Source: Lycium barbarum (taxonomy: Eukaryota; Streptophyta; Magnoliopsida; Solanales; Solanaceae). Taken from it: a stretch of DNA of 64,000 nucleotides. The position numbers were made by a program, and so were the translations under genes. The notes beneath the pieces are model-generated. The model had not been told where the DNA came from. It did no database searches and saw only the letters and a list, made by a program, of their open reading frames with translations. Every line of letters begins with the position of its first letter. Position 1 is the stretch's first letter. The stretch covers positions 33,633,637-33,697,636 of the forward strand of contig NC_083339.1 in NCBI RefSeq assembly GCF_019175385.1. Direction: 5' to 3'. Shown piece after piece: positions 1 to 11,881 of the stretch.

Positions 1-1590
1 TAGTCTACAAGGGCATTCAACACGTATTGTGACATTCACAACTCCTTTCTAACAATTAAACGACGTTTCGTTCGCATTTAACACAACTAGCGTTACAAGC
101 TAACATGGCTAGTCGTTCTTTCATATATTGATCAAACCTTGTTTAAGCATGACTTAGGGAACTTGGGCAGTCCCTACACCACCCAAAATAGTCTCATACA
201 CACGGCAACCCAACACACACATCATTTCCATTCTTACTTAGCAATTTTCCAGTTTTAACTTGCAACAACACAACACTTTGCATGACTTTACTTTCATGAA
301 ATCTTGGAACTGTTTTAGCATCATCTTCACTCTTACAACAGCCCACAATCAGTTCAGTTTTAACTTGAATCATGGCATTTTACATTCACTACACGTTTGC
401 AACAAAAACCAACATTCAACACACACAATTTCACTTCTAATCCCTAAAACTGTCCACGGTTTTTGGACTGCCCCTACCCCTCAACATAATTCGTTTCTTG
501 AACACCTTAATTTACATATTCAACATGCATACAATACACTACAATGTCCACAACAACAACAATCAAATTATAGCCCAAAACAGTCCATGAATTCGTCCAA
601 AACAGCCCCCTACCCGGTTTCATCACAACTACTCCAACTTCATGATTTTCATTCGTTTATCCAACTACAATGCATTCAATTCATTTCCAATACATGTTCA
701 ACAAGATTAAGCATGACTTCATCAGAATCTTCAACACATGATTCATTTTAAATTCGAGCAAAAACAGTCCAATAGCCAACATGCAACATCACAACCAAAC
801 TCCCACAATCTTTGTTCATTTACATATGTTGATACATATTCAATTCACTAACAATACATGCACAATGAAATCTGTCATAAACTCACCTCACACACGGCTC
901 ACTCTCTACTTCAACTACAACCACAATCCAACAACAACATGCATGAACTATACATTCAAATCATCATGCAACACAAGAAACAACAAACATTCTTACCTTT
1001 CAATCTTGTGCTTCACTTGGCCGAATTTCCAACTCTATTGAGTGCTTCACTTTCTTGTTTCTCTTCAACAACTAATACACTTTCTTACACACTAGATGAG
1101 GGATAGTTTTGATGGAGAAAAACTGGAATTTCTGGGCAGATATTTGGACCTCACTCTCGGCTAGCTCTTGGCCGAGAGTTTCCCTCTCTCTCTCTAAGTG
1201 TTCTCTCACTTTGTAGTGTTGAAATGGTGTAATGTAGTGAGATATGAATCAGATTATTTTGTATATACACTCCCTCAATGCTTTGGACATGTGTATCACA
1301 CTAACTTGGGTCAATATTCTTTGACCAAGGCACTATAGTGCACGGCTAGCTATGTCCGTTTAAATGGACTGATTTTTGGTCTTTCCAATCCCATTTATTA
1401 ATCCAATTATGGTTAGTTTAATCCCAATTTTCCATTACTAGTTTAATGCCACACGTGAATTGTGAATAAATTGTGACTCGACACGAAACCGGAAGTTAAA
1501 ATCTCTACTTCATATCTTAAGATAGTCTTGCCTTTAACTTGTCGCGCTTATTTTAAAACGTCCCGACGTATGAAAATACGGGACATAACA
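1..1590 (-). mobile_element. Truncated LTR of a Ty3/gypsy chromovirus-like element (5' part of LTR)
   Basis: On the minus strand the sequence opens at 1590 with TGTTATGTCCCGTATTTTC, the terminal TG and start box typical of this group of plant LTRs. It resembles the LTR start at 60678 and the solo LTR start at 25471 in layout: a CG-containing start box, then several hundred bases of GT-rich sequence (seen here as CA-rich on the plus strand). The other end lies outside the window, so neither LTR length nor target duplication can be judged. Several short ORFs in the CA-rich part have biased low-complexity translations and no recognisable domain, so I do not call them genes. Confidence 0.65.
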
Positions 1591-4033
1591 GAAGCACAAA
1601 ATGAACTTTGATGGAGAAATTGATTTCTGTTATGTGTTTATTTACGAGTGAAGTATTACATGCAACAAATTAATCTAAACTTGTTAGATAGCGCGTAATC
1701 CGTGCCATAAAATTAGAACTTACGTGTTCTTATTGCGTAAGCTGAAGTCTGAAGCGAAACGCAGCTGTAATTAATGGCCGATGATGGTTGTCATGGTATA
1801 TCAAATAAATCCCCTAAACCACAGTCGAAACCCTAATTGTTTATTGTATAGGGGAGTAAAGAGCATAGATAATATTGTAGAAAGTATATTTAATTGTACA
1901 CCGTAAGTGTACTTATACCTGAAATACTTGGGTTAACTTTAATTTCCCTAATGGTCCTTACGCATTATGAATGGACCCAAATTTCCTACAACATGCATGG
2001 GAAGATCACTAACACTTGTCATGAGATTTAATTAAAGATTGTGTTTTTAGTTATAACTAGTTTCTCGACACGTTATCGAGTCATGTAATATTCGGTTTTA
2101 TAAAATATAATATTAAAATAAAATTTTAATGTCTTTTTTGATTAAATAATTATCTTCAAATATAAACAGGTTGAGCTAGTCTCGTAGAGGCTCATCTTAA
2201 ATCGAACAAAATTTTGATGTGTACGCATACATTCTCAATTCCATTCCCATCCCCATCCCTGAGCTTGTATAGTATCTAATAAATAGAATTAGTGGAGAAC
2301 AACAATCAATTTGTAAATCTTTGGCAAAGGACGCATGATCAGAAGCAATGATAGATAATCTTTGATATATGTCTGTCAAAATAATTTTTTAAAAATTACA
2401 ATAAAGCTACAAAACAAATTGAGAAATGTCTCTTTTTGTTTCTGTTTGGGAGTAATGCGTCTATAAAAATACAAAAAGCACAAACTTACAATAACATTTC
2501 GAAAAATTAATGGTAAAAATATAGATTTGACACGTAAAAGAGAAAATACACAGTAAAAATAATGTCTTATAAATTTCACAAAGACAAGGTCTTAATCTTT
2601 TGAACTTTTTGTTCTTCAATTTTTGTTCCTGATAAGATTTGTAATGACTGATGTGCAAACATGTGCAAGTCCCGTGTTTAGTGACTAGTCTTTATATAAG
2701 ACATATCTTCCTCTGTAACATCTTCTAGATATGTTTTTCTTTTCCTCCAACACTTATTATGGTGGTAATATCCATGTGCTACAAAATGAGAACTTATGTG
2801 TTCTTCGTGTAGTGGAAGCAGAAGTCCGAAGTAAACCGTATCTGGAATGGCTAGCCAATGGTGGTTATCACGGTATATCAAAGCAACCACCTAAACCACG
2901 ATCTAACCCTAATTGTTTATTGAATATAAGAGTAGATAGCTCAAGAAAATACCCCCAAAAGTATACTCAATTGTACACCATAAGTGTACTTATATTGAAA
3001 ATATTAGGGTTAACTTTAATTACATTAATGAGTTTTAAGCAACACTTATGGGTGGAACCAAATTTCTTATAACATTCACGGAAAGCCCACTGATACTTAT
3101 CATGAGATTTAATTTAAACATCGTGTTTTTATTTGTAACTAGTTTCTTGACACGTGCGTTACACGTGTATGCCGAATATGTAACATTCGGCTTCCTACAT
3201 ATAACATTAAAAAAAACATTAAGTTTGTTTTGATTAAATAATTATCTTCAAATATATATAGATTGAGCTCGTCCCATAAAGGTCCATGTTAAATCCAACA
3301 CAATTTCAAGGTCTGCACATACATTCTCAATTTCACCCCCATCCCTGAACTTTTATACTATCCAATAAATATAATCATAAGTGGAGAACAACAATCAATC
3401 TGCAAATTTTTTGTCAAAGCACGCATGGTCAGAAGCATGGATCGATAATCTCTAAAATGTATCTGTCAAAATGTAAGAAGCACAATCTTACAATAATGCT
3501 ACGAAAAGATTGAGAAATGTCTCTATTTTTTTTTTATATTTGGAAGAAATGTGTCTCTCAAACTACAAGAAGTACAAACTTACAATAACGCTTCCAAGAA
3601 TTCATGGTAAAAAATTGACACGTAAAAGAGAAAATAAACAGTAAAACTAATGTCTTATGACTTCTCTTTATATATCGTCTTTCGTACCTTCATATAGAAA
3701 ATACTTCCAAAAAGGGGAGGTTTTATTTTCATATGTTTGTGAACATCAATTTTTACTCTTGACAAAAAAAAAATTAGAACAATTGACGTAAGAAATACAC
3801 GCAATTCGCGTGTATAATGATTAGCCTTATATAAGATATATCTTCTTTCGTTGCCTCTTTTCGTAAAACATTTATACAAAGGGGAGGTTTAATTCTTTTA
3901 AGCCCTTTTTTCTTTAATATTTATTCCTGATATATATTTGTAATTACTAATATGCGAAAAATGTGTAAGGGTCGTGCTTAGTAACTAGTCTTTATATAAG
4001 ATATATCTTCTGAATATGTTTTTCTTTGGTCTC
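1591..4033. repeat. Old imperfect tandem duplication of about 1.08 kb, non-coding
   Basis: Two diverged head-to-tail copies are visible. The stretch near 1740-1860 (containing GTAAGCTGAAGTCTGAAG and ending in CCCTAATTGTTTATTG) recurs near 2815-2940 with an offset of about 1077 bases. The part near 2440-2560 recurs near 3535-3660, including GACACGTAAAAGAGAAAATA. Inside the second copy a roughly 200-base piece ending in TATATAAGATATATCTTCT is itself doubled (about 3680-3860 and 3880-4010). No long ORF, known protein domain or terminal repeat was found. It may be a degraded non-autonomous element or old intergenic DNA. The right end is cut by the LTR starting at 4034. Confidence 0.6.
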
Positions 4034-6426
4034 TGTAACGATCCGTTTGGTCGTTATGGGCGTTCTTCCTTTTTCCCCGAGAATACCCTTTGTTTGGATT
4101 CATTCCGGTAGCATTTTGCACGAGGGATTAGCAGATAATGGTGACCTATAGCCAATTTGGGAAGAAACTGAACAACCTAGAAATTCTGAACAGGTGTCTC
4201 GCACCAGCGATAGGAGAGAGCATGCATCTGCGAGAAGCCGTCCGCTTAGCAGAGAAATTTGTGAAGTTGATGAAACCGCATCTACAGAATATAGTGGCGC
4301 CACGTAGGCGAGCTGTGGCTCGCATATGCGAGGTCGCTGGGGCAGATTTGTATTAATTTCCCCACTACGGGAGTTTCTCTCATTTTCACCCCCAAAACTA
4401 TTCTAGAGCTGGTTTTTAGAGGAATTTCCGAGGACTTCCATGGTTGTTGGCAAGGGTATGATTTAAACCCCACTTCATTACTCCTTTATAATCCTTATTT
4501 CTCCATTAGATAAATTCAAGTTAGGTTTTGGGTTTGAGGGAAAACCTTTTTGACTTGTGAAAACCCTAGGTGGGTAAACGATGTTCCTAAACGAATTCAT
4601 GGTATAATTTGGGGGAGTAGTATCTTTGTTAAGCTTCGGGAGGTTACTTCCAACTCCAATTTCTATTTCTAAATGGATTGATAGAAGTGGGTTAGTTTAT
4701 GGTTCTTTTGGAAATTGGGGGTTTGGGTAAACTAGAGTAATTAAAGCTCACTTGGGGTTAGAAATGCATGGAACTTAATGTGGGGATACTTAGTTTGAGG
4801 TGTTCTTAGACTCGCTACTAATATGAGATACTTAGTTTATTAGACATTATTTCTTTCGGATGCATTCCAAAGAGGGAAGAAGTTCGAGAAGGATAGTTCG
4901 TGGCTCCTCTTCAGCTTTCGAGATAGGTTACAACTTACCCTGGTTAGACTTCAATTTGGGACTCACATATAATGTGTAGATGTTGATGGGGAAAGAATGA
5001 TAGGCCTTCGGGCATGTTGTGGAGAAGAATTCCATTTAGGTTGGTTCTGTCAGCTGTTATGTGGGCTTGCCGCCACATGTGTTAGTACTTTTATTACTAG
5101 ATTGCCTTGTTAGATACCTGATTGTTGTTGGTTTTATATCTTGCTTGTTGAGTTCCTCATTTGTGATATGTGAATTATTGAGCTCATCTTTATCTCTGGG
5201 TATCTTACTTATCATCTAAAAAGGAAGAGTATTGTAAGAGAGTAAGTTATGATGTGCGATTTTGTGGCCAGTAACTGTTGAGATTTCCTTATGATTGTTC
5301 GTCGAGACTGATCTCATGCAAGGTATGCATTCATTATTGTACATGTTGAATAAGACTCATCTAATCATTTATATATTTTTCATTCATAGACATCAATAGT
5401 TACCATGGAAACAAGGATACTCTATGTGGGCCCGATGGGCAAAGGTAACAAAGGAATTATGTGTGAACCCTAGTGGCAGCGTTCTGTGTGAGCCCTAGCG
5501 AAAATTTCTGTGTGAGTATATGGAATTAGCGGGTCCCTCATGGGTCATGACTATTGAGGCATTTCCCTTAGCATGTGTGTACGGTTTGGAGAGGAGGCCT
5601 GGAAAGCATTGCATTGCATGGCATTGGCATATTATTGCATTGCACTGCATTTTATCCCATTGGATTTTCATTCCACATCATTGCATTGTATATATTCTCA
5701 CGGAAATCTTGGTTAATAATTTGACTGGAACTGTTGATGACTTGCTTAATTTGCTGTTTGATTTCAAGGTCCTTTTATTGGAAACTTGGCGGATTGAGGG
5801 TTAGATATTTCACCTAGGCCTATGATATGAGAATAATGAGATACTATGCTGTAATTGTCGTGAAGTGTTATCTGAACATGCTTAGTTACTATACCCGATT
5901 ACTTATCTGCTCTACTTGGTGATTTTCTTCATGTTATCTGTGATATCTAATCGTTGTCGGCCTTTGATATCTACGAGCCTAGTGTTGTTCTCATACTACT
6001 CTTGCTACACTCCTTGTGGAGTGTAGAGTTGTTTCCAGGTTGTATTCGGAGTCTTGTGACTATTTCGAGCCATTCATCAGAGATGTTGGGGTGTGCTATT
6101 AGAGGATCCTGCAGCCCAAAGTATCTCTCTTAGATTTCTATTTATTTCTTACCTTAAATAGAAGTTGTATTCCAATTATGAGTCTGAAATTTTATTTCAA
6201 ATTGTATATCTCTTAGAAGCTCTTGTACAAGTGTAGACCGGGTTTTGGAAATTTCAGTAATAAGAGTATTTTCTTCCACTTTGGTTTATTTACTTAAACT
6301 GTTGGATCGTGAATATTTACTATTTTTCGCATCTTATGTTTGAAGGAAGAAATTGGATTTGGGGATGCTTCTCCTACTAGAGGTATAGTGTAGGTGCCAT
6401 CATGACTCATGATTTGGGTCGTGACA
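4034..6426 (+). mobile_element. LTR of a Ty3/gypsy chromovirus-like retrotransposon (5' LTR, internal part lost)
   Basis: The LTR starts TGTAACGATCCGTTTGGTCG and ends GATTTGGGTCGTGACA, giving 2393 bases bounded by TG and CA. It is followed at once by a primer-binding-like sequence and a leader, so it is a 5' LTR rather than a solo LTR. Internal landmarks shared with the other plus-strand LTRs here are the block around 4980-5060 (GGCCTTCGGGCATG, later GTTATGTGGGC) and the 3' end GTAGGTGCCATCATGACTCA. The gag-pol that should follow is gone: after about 260 bases of leader the sequence changes to unrelated debris. Confidence 0.75.
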
Positions 6427-6690
6427 AGTTGATATCAGGGCACTAGGTTCACCGGTCGCGCAAGTACAAAAGAAATGTCTAGTAGAGTCTTGAGGAATGG
6501 TACGTAGACATCCGTACCCATCCTCAAGAGGCTATATGACATTTAGGAAGTTCCTATTCTTTCATTCCTTTTGTGCTACTCTACTTCCTCCGGTATCTAG
6601 TTGAATCGAATTGGTATCTAGTCGATGCCAATTGATATAGAGTCGATTACAATATGTATCTAGTCTTAGCATGGTTTAAGAGAGGTTAAC
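6427..6690 (+). mobile_element. Degenerate primer-binding site and leader of the 4034 element
   Basis: Just after the LTR end comes AGTTGATATCAGGGC, two changes away from the TTGGTATCAGAGC that pairs with initiator tRNA-Met. The next roughly 130 bases (GTACAAAAGAAATGTCTAGT, then GTCTTGAGGAATGGTACG) match the leader that follows the LTR ending at 29626, showing that the two elements belong to one family. The match fades by about 6560-6690 and no gag follows. Confidence 0.7.
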
Positions 6691-7218
6691 GTGATTGAGT
6701 TGTGTCAGGAAGGTTTCAGATAAATTTCGAGTGTCGCGTTGGAGTGTTAGACTTAGCAGATTTTCTGTTCTGGTTCAAGCATGTTGCACCTGCCGACTGG
6801 GTCACGCAGAAGAGAGGCATCCGCAGAAGAGAATCTGTAAATCCTGGGCGAGGCTCACTTATGTGAGCTATTTCTCACAGACGCGGACCCGCATCTACGT
6901 CGGGTGGTCCGCATCTGTGGAACAACTGGGCATAAACCAGTGAGTTCTTTCCCTATTTCAAAACCTATTTCAAACCATCGTTTCTATTCTCAAACTAGAT
7001 CAAACCAAAACTTTAGCACAAATATCAAAGCCCGACAATGGCACAAGTCTAAGTGTAAATATCAAGCCCGATGAGGGCACAAAAACAGCATCTAAAAGTC
7101 AAGAAAAATAACAAAACCAAAAGAAAAAACAACCAAATTTTTCAACATCCCAAAAGGAAAACAAATGAAATGTCTGAAAGAAAAAACCCAAAATGGCTAA
7201 ACCAGTATGCTGAAGAGC
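6691..7218. repeat. Mixed retrotransposon debris; LTR-like piece with CGCATCTGTGG-type words
   Basis: Around 6780-6920 the sequence carries GC-rich words such as CCGCAGAAGAG, CCCGCATCTACG and CCGCATCTGTGG, like the clusters inside the LTRs at 8.5, 22.8 and 42.7 kb, so this is probably an internal LTR fragment. From about 6950 to 7218 there is A-rich sequence with a doubled phrase (AGCCCGACAATGGCACAA and AAGCCCGATGAGGGCACAAA). No domain is recognised in the short ORFs here. Confidence 0.4.
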
Positions 7219-7635
7219 TCAATCATGTGGAGCTGAACTCAGGGCCTCGTCCTCCCCATCAGAGTTGCTATTATCGCTATTAGACTTACCCGCGGCCTCC
7301 GACAAGAAGGAGTACTTTTCCTTATCATCCTCGTCCTCGATCGGGAACTTTCCCTTATCATCCTCGTCCTCGACTGGGAACTTTCCTTTCGGATTTGCTA
7401 CTTGTAGATTGCCTTGATACCCCTCTACATATTCACCAAAAGCTTGCCCCTCGACTTGTTTTTCCTTTTTTCCTTATCGAAATCCTGACGAAGCTCACTG
7501 TAGGCCTTGGCCATAGTGCAATAGGTTGTCTCGAGAAATCCAACAAACTCCATAAGCTCCTTCGGTGCATCCAAGTACTACCTCATCTCCTCCCGGGTGA
7601 ACTGGCTCGAACCAACTTCTGAGGGACTATAATGA
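7219..7635 (-). pseudogene. Broken ORF with acidic, repeat-bearing C-terminus, unidentified (probably element-derived)
   Basis: Read on the minus strand, an open stretch ends at a TGA at 7221-7219. The tail is acidic: two in-frame copies of a 33-base unit (plus-strand 7321-7353 and 7354-7386) each encode a KFP-x-x-EDEDDK-type motif, followed by a Ser/Asn/Asp-rich end. Upstream, a second frame reads a helical, charged segment (including TMAKAYSELRQDFDKEK), joined to the first by a one-base shift in an A-run near 7460 and interrupted by one in-frame TAG. I do not recognise the protein. Position amid LTR fragments suggests a gag-like or accessory protein of a retroelement. A host gene fragment cannot be excluded. 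Confidence 0.35.
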
Positions 7636-8100
7636 CCCGATTGGTCCTTATAGTGATATTGAACCTTTTACCCCTATTTAATAGATTTGACACGTAAAAG
7701 AGAAAATAAACAGTAAAATTACTGCCTTATGACTAGTATTTATATATCGTCTTCCGTACCTTCATATAGAAAATACTTCCACGAAGGGGAGGTTTTATTC
7801 TCATATGTTTGTGAATATCAATTTTAATTCTTGATTAATTTTTTTAGAATAATTGATGTAAGGTATACGCACAACACGCGTGTATAATGACTAGCCTTAT
7901 ATAAGATATATCTTCTTTCATTGCCTCTTCTCGCAAACATTTTATACAAAGGGAGGTTTTACTATTTTAAACTCTTTTTTCTTTAATTTTTTTTATTGAT
8001 ATAGATTTGTAATTACTAACGTGTAAAGAATTTGTAAGGCCCGTGCTTAGTGACTAGTCTTTATATAAGATATATCTTCTTCTGTAACATCTTCTGAATG
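7636..8100. repeat. Second copy of the 3.6-4.03 kb repeat segment, with a short LTR-start-like piece
   Basis: From about 7683 (GACACGTAAAAGAGAAAATA) to 8100 (CTTCTGAATG) the sequence follows 3618-4020 closely, including ATCGTCTTCCGTACCTTCAT and the doubled TATAAGATATATCTTCT pieces. The copy at 3.6 kb is followed by an LTR start (TGTAACGATCC at 4034) and this copy is also followed by an LTR start (TGTAACAACCC at 8101). The 40 bases before it (TAATGACCCGATTGGTCC at about 7632) look like another truncated LTR start. No coding sequence is seen. Confidence 0.6.
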
Positions 8101-9384
8101 TGTAACAACCCGCACAGGTATCGAGGTAATCAGTTTAGAATTGGAGTAGGAAATCTAAGTCTAAAATCCTTAAGTTTGATTCTGAGTGAAACTTTGACCA
8201 ATAGTTTACTTTTGGGTAAATGCATTTGGAATCGAATTCTGATAGTTCTGTTAGGTCCAGAATGTGCTTTTTGACTTGGTATGACAGTTAGTTCGGGTCC
8301 CAAGACGTTCGGGTGTAATTTGGGTAATTAGTTGGAAAGTTAAGTTTTTGGTGTTTTGGAGTTGACCATAGTAAACCCCGGGTCAAGATGACCTCTTTTG
8401 GGAATTCTGAGTACGCGAGTGAGTTTGTAACGTGTTTTAGAATGGGTCTGTATATTTGGTTTTTATCCGGGAGGTCTCGGATGAGTTTCGGGTGTTAGAT
8501 CGAAAATTTTATGTTGGCAGATTTTTCTGGTTTCTGGTGTGGCCGCATTTGCGGATGGATGTTCGCAAATGAGAGAATGGGCTTGCCTTTGCAAGACTAG
8601 ACCAGTCGGCCAGAGTTCTCATTTGCGAGACTTGGCCCATATTTTCAAGCTGGGCCAGGCTCATATTTGCAGTGTTTTGGCCGCTTTTGCGAGTGGGCCG
8701 AGGACTTAGTCTGCTTTTGGAGAATAACCTCGCTTTTGCGAGGGTCGTATTTGCAGAAATAGTCCCACTTTTGCAAAAATCGTTGGACATAAGGAATAAA
8801 TATTCCTAGTTCGAGTTTTATTTCCCATTCACATATTTTGACTTTTACACCTCGGTTTTGGGATATTTGTGAGGGGTTCTTCAAGATCCATTGTTGGGGT
8901 AAGATTAGAACCTTTATTTAATCTTTTCTCATGATTCCTTCCATTTATTTATAGATTAAAAACATGATTTGTGGTTAGAAGACTTAGGGGTCGTTTGGTT
9001 CAAAAACAAATTACGCTGGGATAAGTTATGCTAGGATTAATTACGTCGGGATAAGTTATGCTAGGATTAGTTATTCTGAAGTTATTTTTTATTGACTGTT
9101 TGGCATGTTGGACTAAAAGTATCATATATTGGATAATTTCTAAAAAGAAGAGGTTTCTTCCTTATCCCGGGATAACTTATCCTGGGATAACTTATTCCAC
9201 CCTATGGCAGGTATAAGTTATCCCAGCACTATTTTTACTTCTAGGATAACTTATCCCATGATTACTAACCAAACAAGGAATAAGGAATTGCTAAATTCTT
9301 ATCCCAGGACTATTTGTGTTTATCCTTCGTACCAAACGACACCTTAGGGTTTAACCACAACTTTTAAGAGAATGTTCATGAAAT
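8101..9384 (+). mobile_element. Truncated plus-strand chromovirus-like LTR, carrying a MITE
   Basis: It starts TGTAACAACCCGCAC. It shares with the LTRs at 22325 and 42154 the phrase GATGACCTCTTTTGGGAATT at about 8388 and a cluster of TTTGCGA/TCGCAAA words at 8526-8775. The sequence stops at about 9384, where a minus-strand LTR begins, so only about 0.9 kb of LTR remains once the MITE at 8987-9343 is subtracted. No coding capacity is expected or seen. Confidence 0.65.
8987..9343. mobile_element. Tourist-like MITE (PIF/Harbinger type), 357 bp
   Basis: Terminal inverted repeats begin GGGGTCGTTTGGTTC on the left and, read from the right end inward on the other strand, GGTGTCGTTTGGTAC. Both sides are flanked by TTA (8984-8986 and 9344-9346), the 3-base target duplication usual for PIF/Harbinger-derived MITEs. 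The interior has inverted copies of GGGATAAGTTAT-type phrases and could fold into a long hairpin. It has no ORF, so it depends on a transposase encoded elsewhere. It sits inside a dead LTR and postdates it. Confidence 0.85.
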
Positions 9385-11881
9385 TATCACGACCCAATTT
9401 GTAAGCCCTGAAGGCATTAACTAGCCCGAGTCAGTAAGCCATCCACAACCCGATTAACTAGTTATTTAAAGAAATAAGTGGGGAAGGAAATCATACAAGT
9501 CAATTATTAAGTGTTTAAAGCTTTTATAGTCATAAAATACCGAAATAATACGATCCCCCATGACTGGTATCACTAGTACAAGAACTTGCTAAAATACTAA
9601 CACAAGTCTAAAGAAATACTTAGTACACTGTCTAAAATGAAAAGGATAGAAAAGTAATGGTAGAAGAGAATCCGATGCTACAGATCTACTTGTAGCCAAC
9701 CCTAAACTCTCAAAAAGTTCTCCTTAACGACCGGCAGTCTCGTGAACTGCGCTCATACTAGGGACAGAATATGTACACAAAAAGGTGCAGCAAGTGTAGC
9801 CTGAGTACGGAACACAACATGTACTCAGCAGCATCTTCGACCGACCCTATCTTAAAACGGAGACGAGGGTTGGTCTTTTGAATACTACTTCTACACCTAA
9901 CTGCGATTAGTACACCATAATAATCATGGTAATCACTCAAATCATAATTTACAAGCTTAGGCTATAGCATCTAAACCCTTAAGTATAGTCCAACAAATCC
10001 AATTCAAGCGGTCTACGAACTCAGTATTAGTTAAACACACCAAACAAAACAAGTAGAAGAAATGAGAAATGAAAGTGATATGCAATGTAAGGCCTTTCCA
10101 TCTCCGGTACATACACACTCTTTCAATAGGGAGCGCGACCCATGGGGACTGGCAAGGTCCATATACCACCAGGAACCATTTCCCTTCGGGTTTTTTAGCC
10201 ATATTTGGCTCTCAATCACATCATCTAGCCATTCTTAGGCTCACATTACCTGTCACTAGCCAATCTACTCATATCAATCACATTACTCGGTAAATCGGCC
10301 CAAATACTCGGACCAACCATCCGAAATCATTTCCCCTTCGATCCAACATATATATCCTCAAGTGTAATATGCATGAGATACCATTTGAAAGCATAAATAT
10401 GAATTGTAAACAACAACAATCAATGTCAACTCTTTCCACTTTTATAACGACTATTTCAGAGTGATGACAACATTTAGGCACATATAAGACAGGTAGAAAG
10501 CATAGATGCAATAAATAAGGGGTCTCATGCCCACAACAAGTCGTACAACAATTTATACTATCAGCTAATGCCCAAAGAGTGGCATTCAGACCAGACTATA
10601 TAATTTAAAGTGCGCAAATACCCTTATCGTCACCTCACAAGTATTGATACCCCCTTAATTACACCATTACTCCCTCTTAGTTAGACCAATTAGGCCAACA
10701 CGACGCTTTAAAATACAGTCAAGATCTCAACTTGCCTGAATACAGAGTCCGACAGTCACAACGAAGCCTTGCACTTCCGTAGAGCCTCCAAATGATCCCA
10801 ATCTGTTCAAATACGATATCTAGGTAAGAATACGAGACTACTGATACCCATATTGCTATACTTCAATTCCAAACCCAAAACGTCACCCAAAATAAGATTT
10901 CGAGCCAAAACGAGCAAAACGGGAAATTTGACCCCAAATTAGTTTACACATTATTTATAGAGCCTATATCTAAACAATGAATGAAATCTATCCACAAATT
11001 CATGCTTAATTGAAGAACTTCTTATTTCAAGCCTAGGGTTCAAAACCCCCAATTTTCTACTCCTAAATCATGAATCCTAGCATGAAAACCCTTACTAACC
11101 CATGGAATAATCATAAAATGGAGGTTAGAATCTTACCCAATATATGTATCTTGCAATATCTTTCAAAATCCCCTTAAACCGAGCTCCCAAATGATAAATT
11201 TGTGAATGAGGAAGTCAAATCACAAAATGGGGTTTTAAAAATCTGCCTAGGCCTACGCGTATGAAACCAGCCAATTGTGAATGCAATGGGTCGGCCGACC
11301 TGACCTAGACCCCTTTTACTCTACGCGAACGCGATCTATCTAGTCCCCGCCCCTTGCTAACTCGAAGAAGGAAACCAGATCACTGAAAAACCAGAAAAAT
11401 CTGGTTTTCACTCTTTTATTCCAAAATCCCGAGACTTATCTGAAACCTCGCAGATACAAACCACATATGCATCTTAACTATAAAAAATGCTATGAACTCA
11501 CTCGCGCAATCAATTTTTCCAATAGAGGTCATCGTGACCCGGTCAAACCCAAAAGCCTTAAAACTAGAATTCCACCCAAATGACCAAAATACCCCCCGAG
11601 CCCCTCGGGAACTGAATCAACTACTCAACCAAGTCATAATTGACATTCTGGACCTAATGGAATTGATGAAATTCCCAAAATGACCCATTTACCCCCGACG
11701 TTGACTTTGGTTAACCAAACACTTAAGAACTTACAAAATTTCCTCACTCAACTCACATCTGAATGCCATGGGAACCGCGCCTACCATCCCTACAAGTCAA
11801 ATATATGCTAATGAAGCTGAGGAAAGGGTCAACAGGGGTGTAATTGTCAAAATAGCCAAAATGACCTAACGACTCATTACA
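9385..11881 (-). mobile_element. 3' LTR of a minus-strand Ty3/gypsy chromovirus (element X)
   Basis: Read on the minus strand it starts TGTAATGAGTCGTTAGGTCA at 11881 and ends ...AATTGGGTCGTGATA at 9385. The terminal CA has decayed to TA. Length 2497 bases, close to the other family members. It is preceded on the minus strand by a degenerate polypurine tract (TTTAAGTGGTGGATGA, ending at about 11882) and by pol, so this is the 3' LTR. ORFs inside it are chance readings. Confidence 0.75.

Noticed and set aside
260..1106. Overlapping plus-strand ORFs of 82-163 codons
   Set aside because: They translate a CA-rich LTR interior into Asn/His/Gln/Thr-rich low-complexity text. The same compositional type recurs in other LTRs of this window and no domain is visible.
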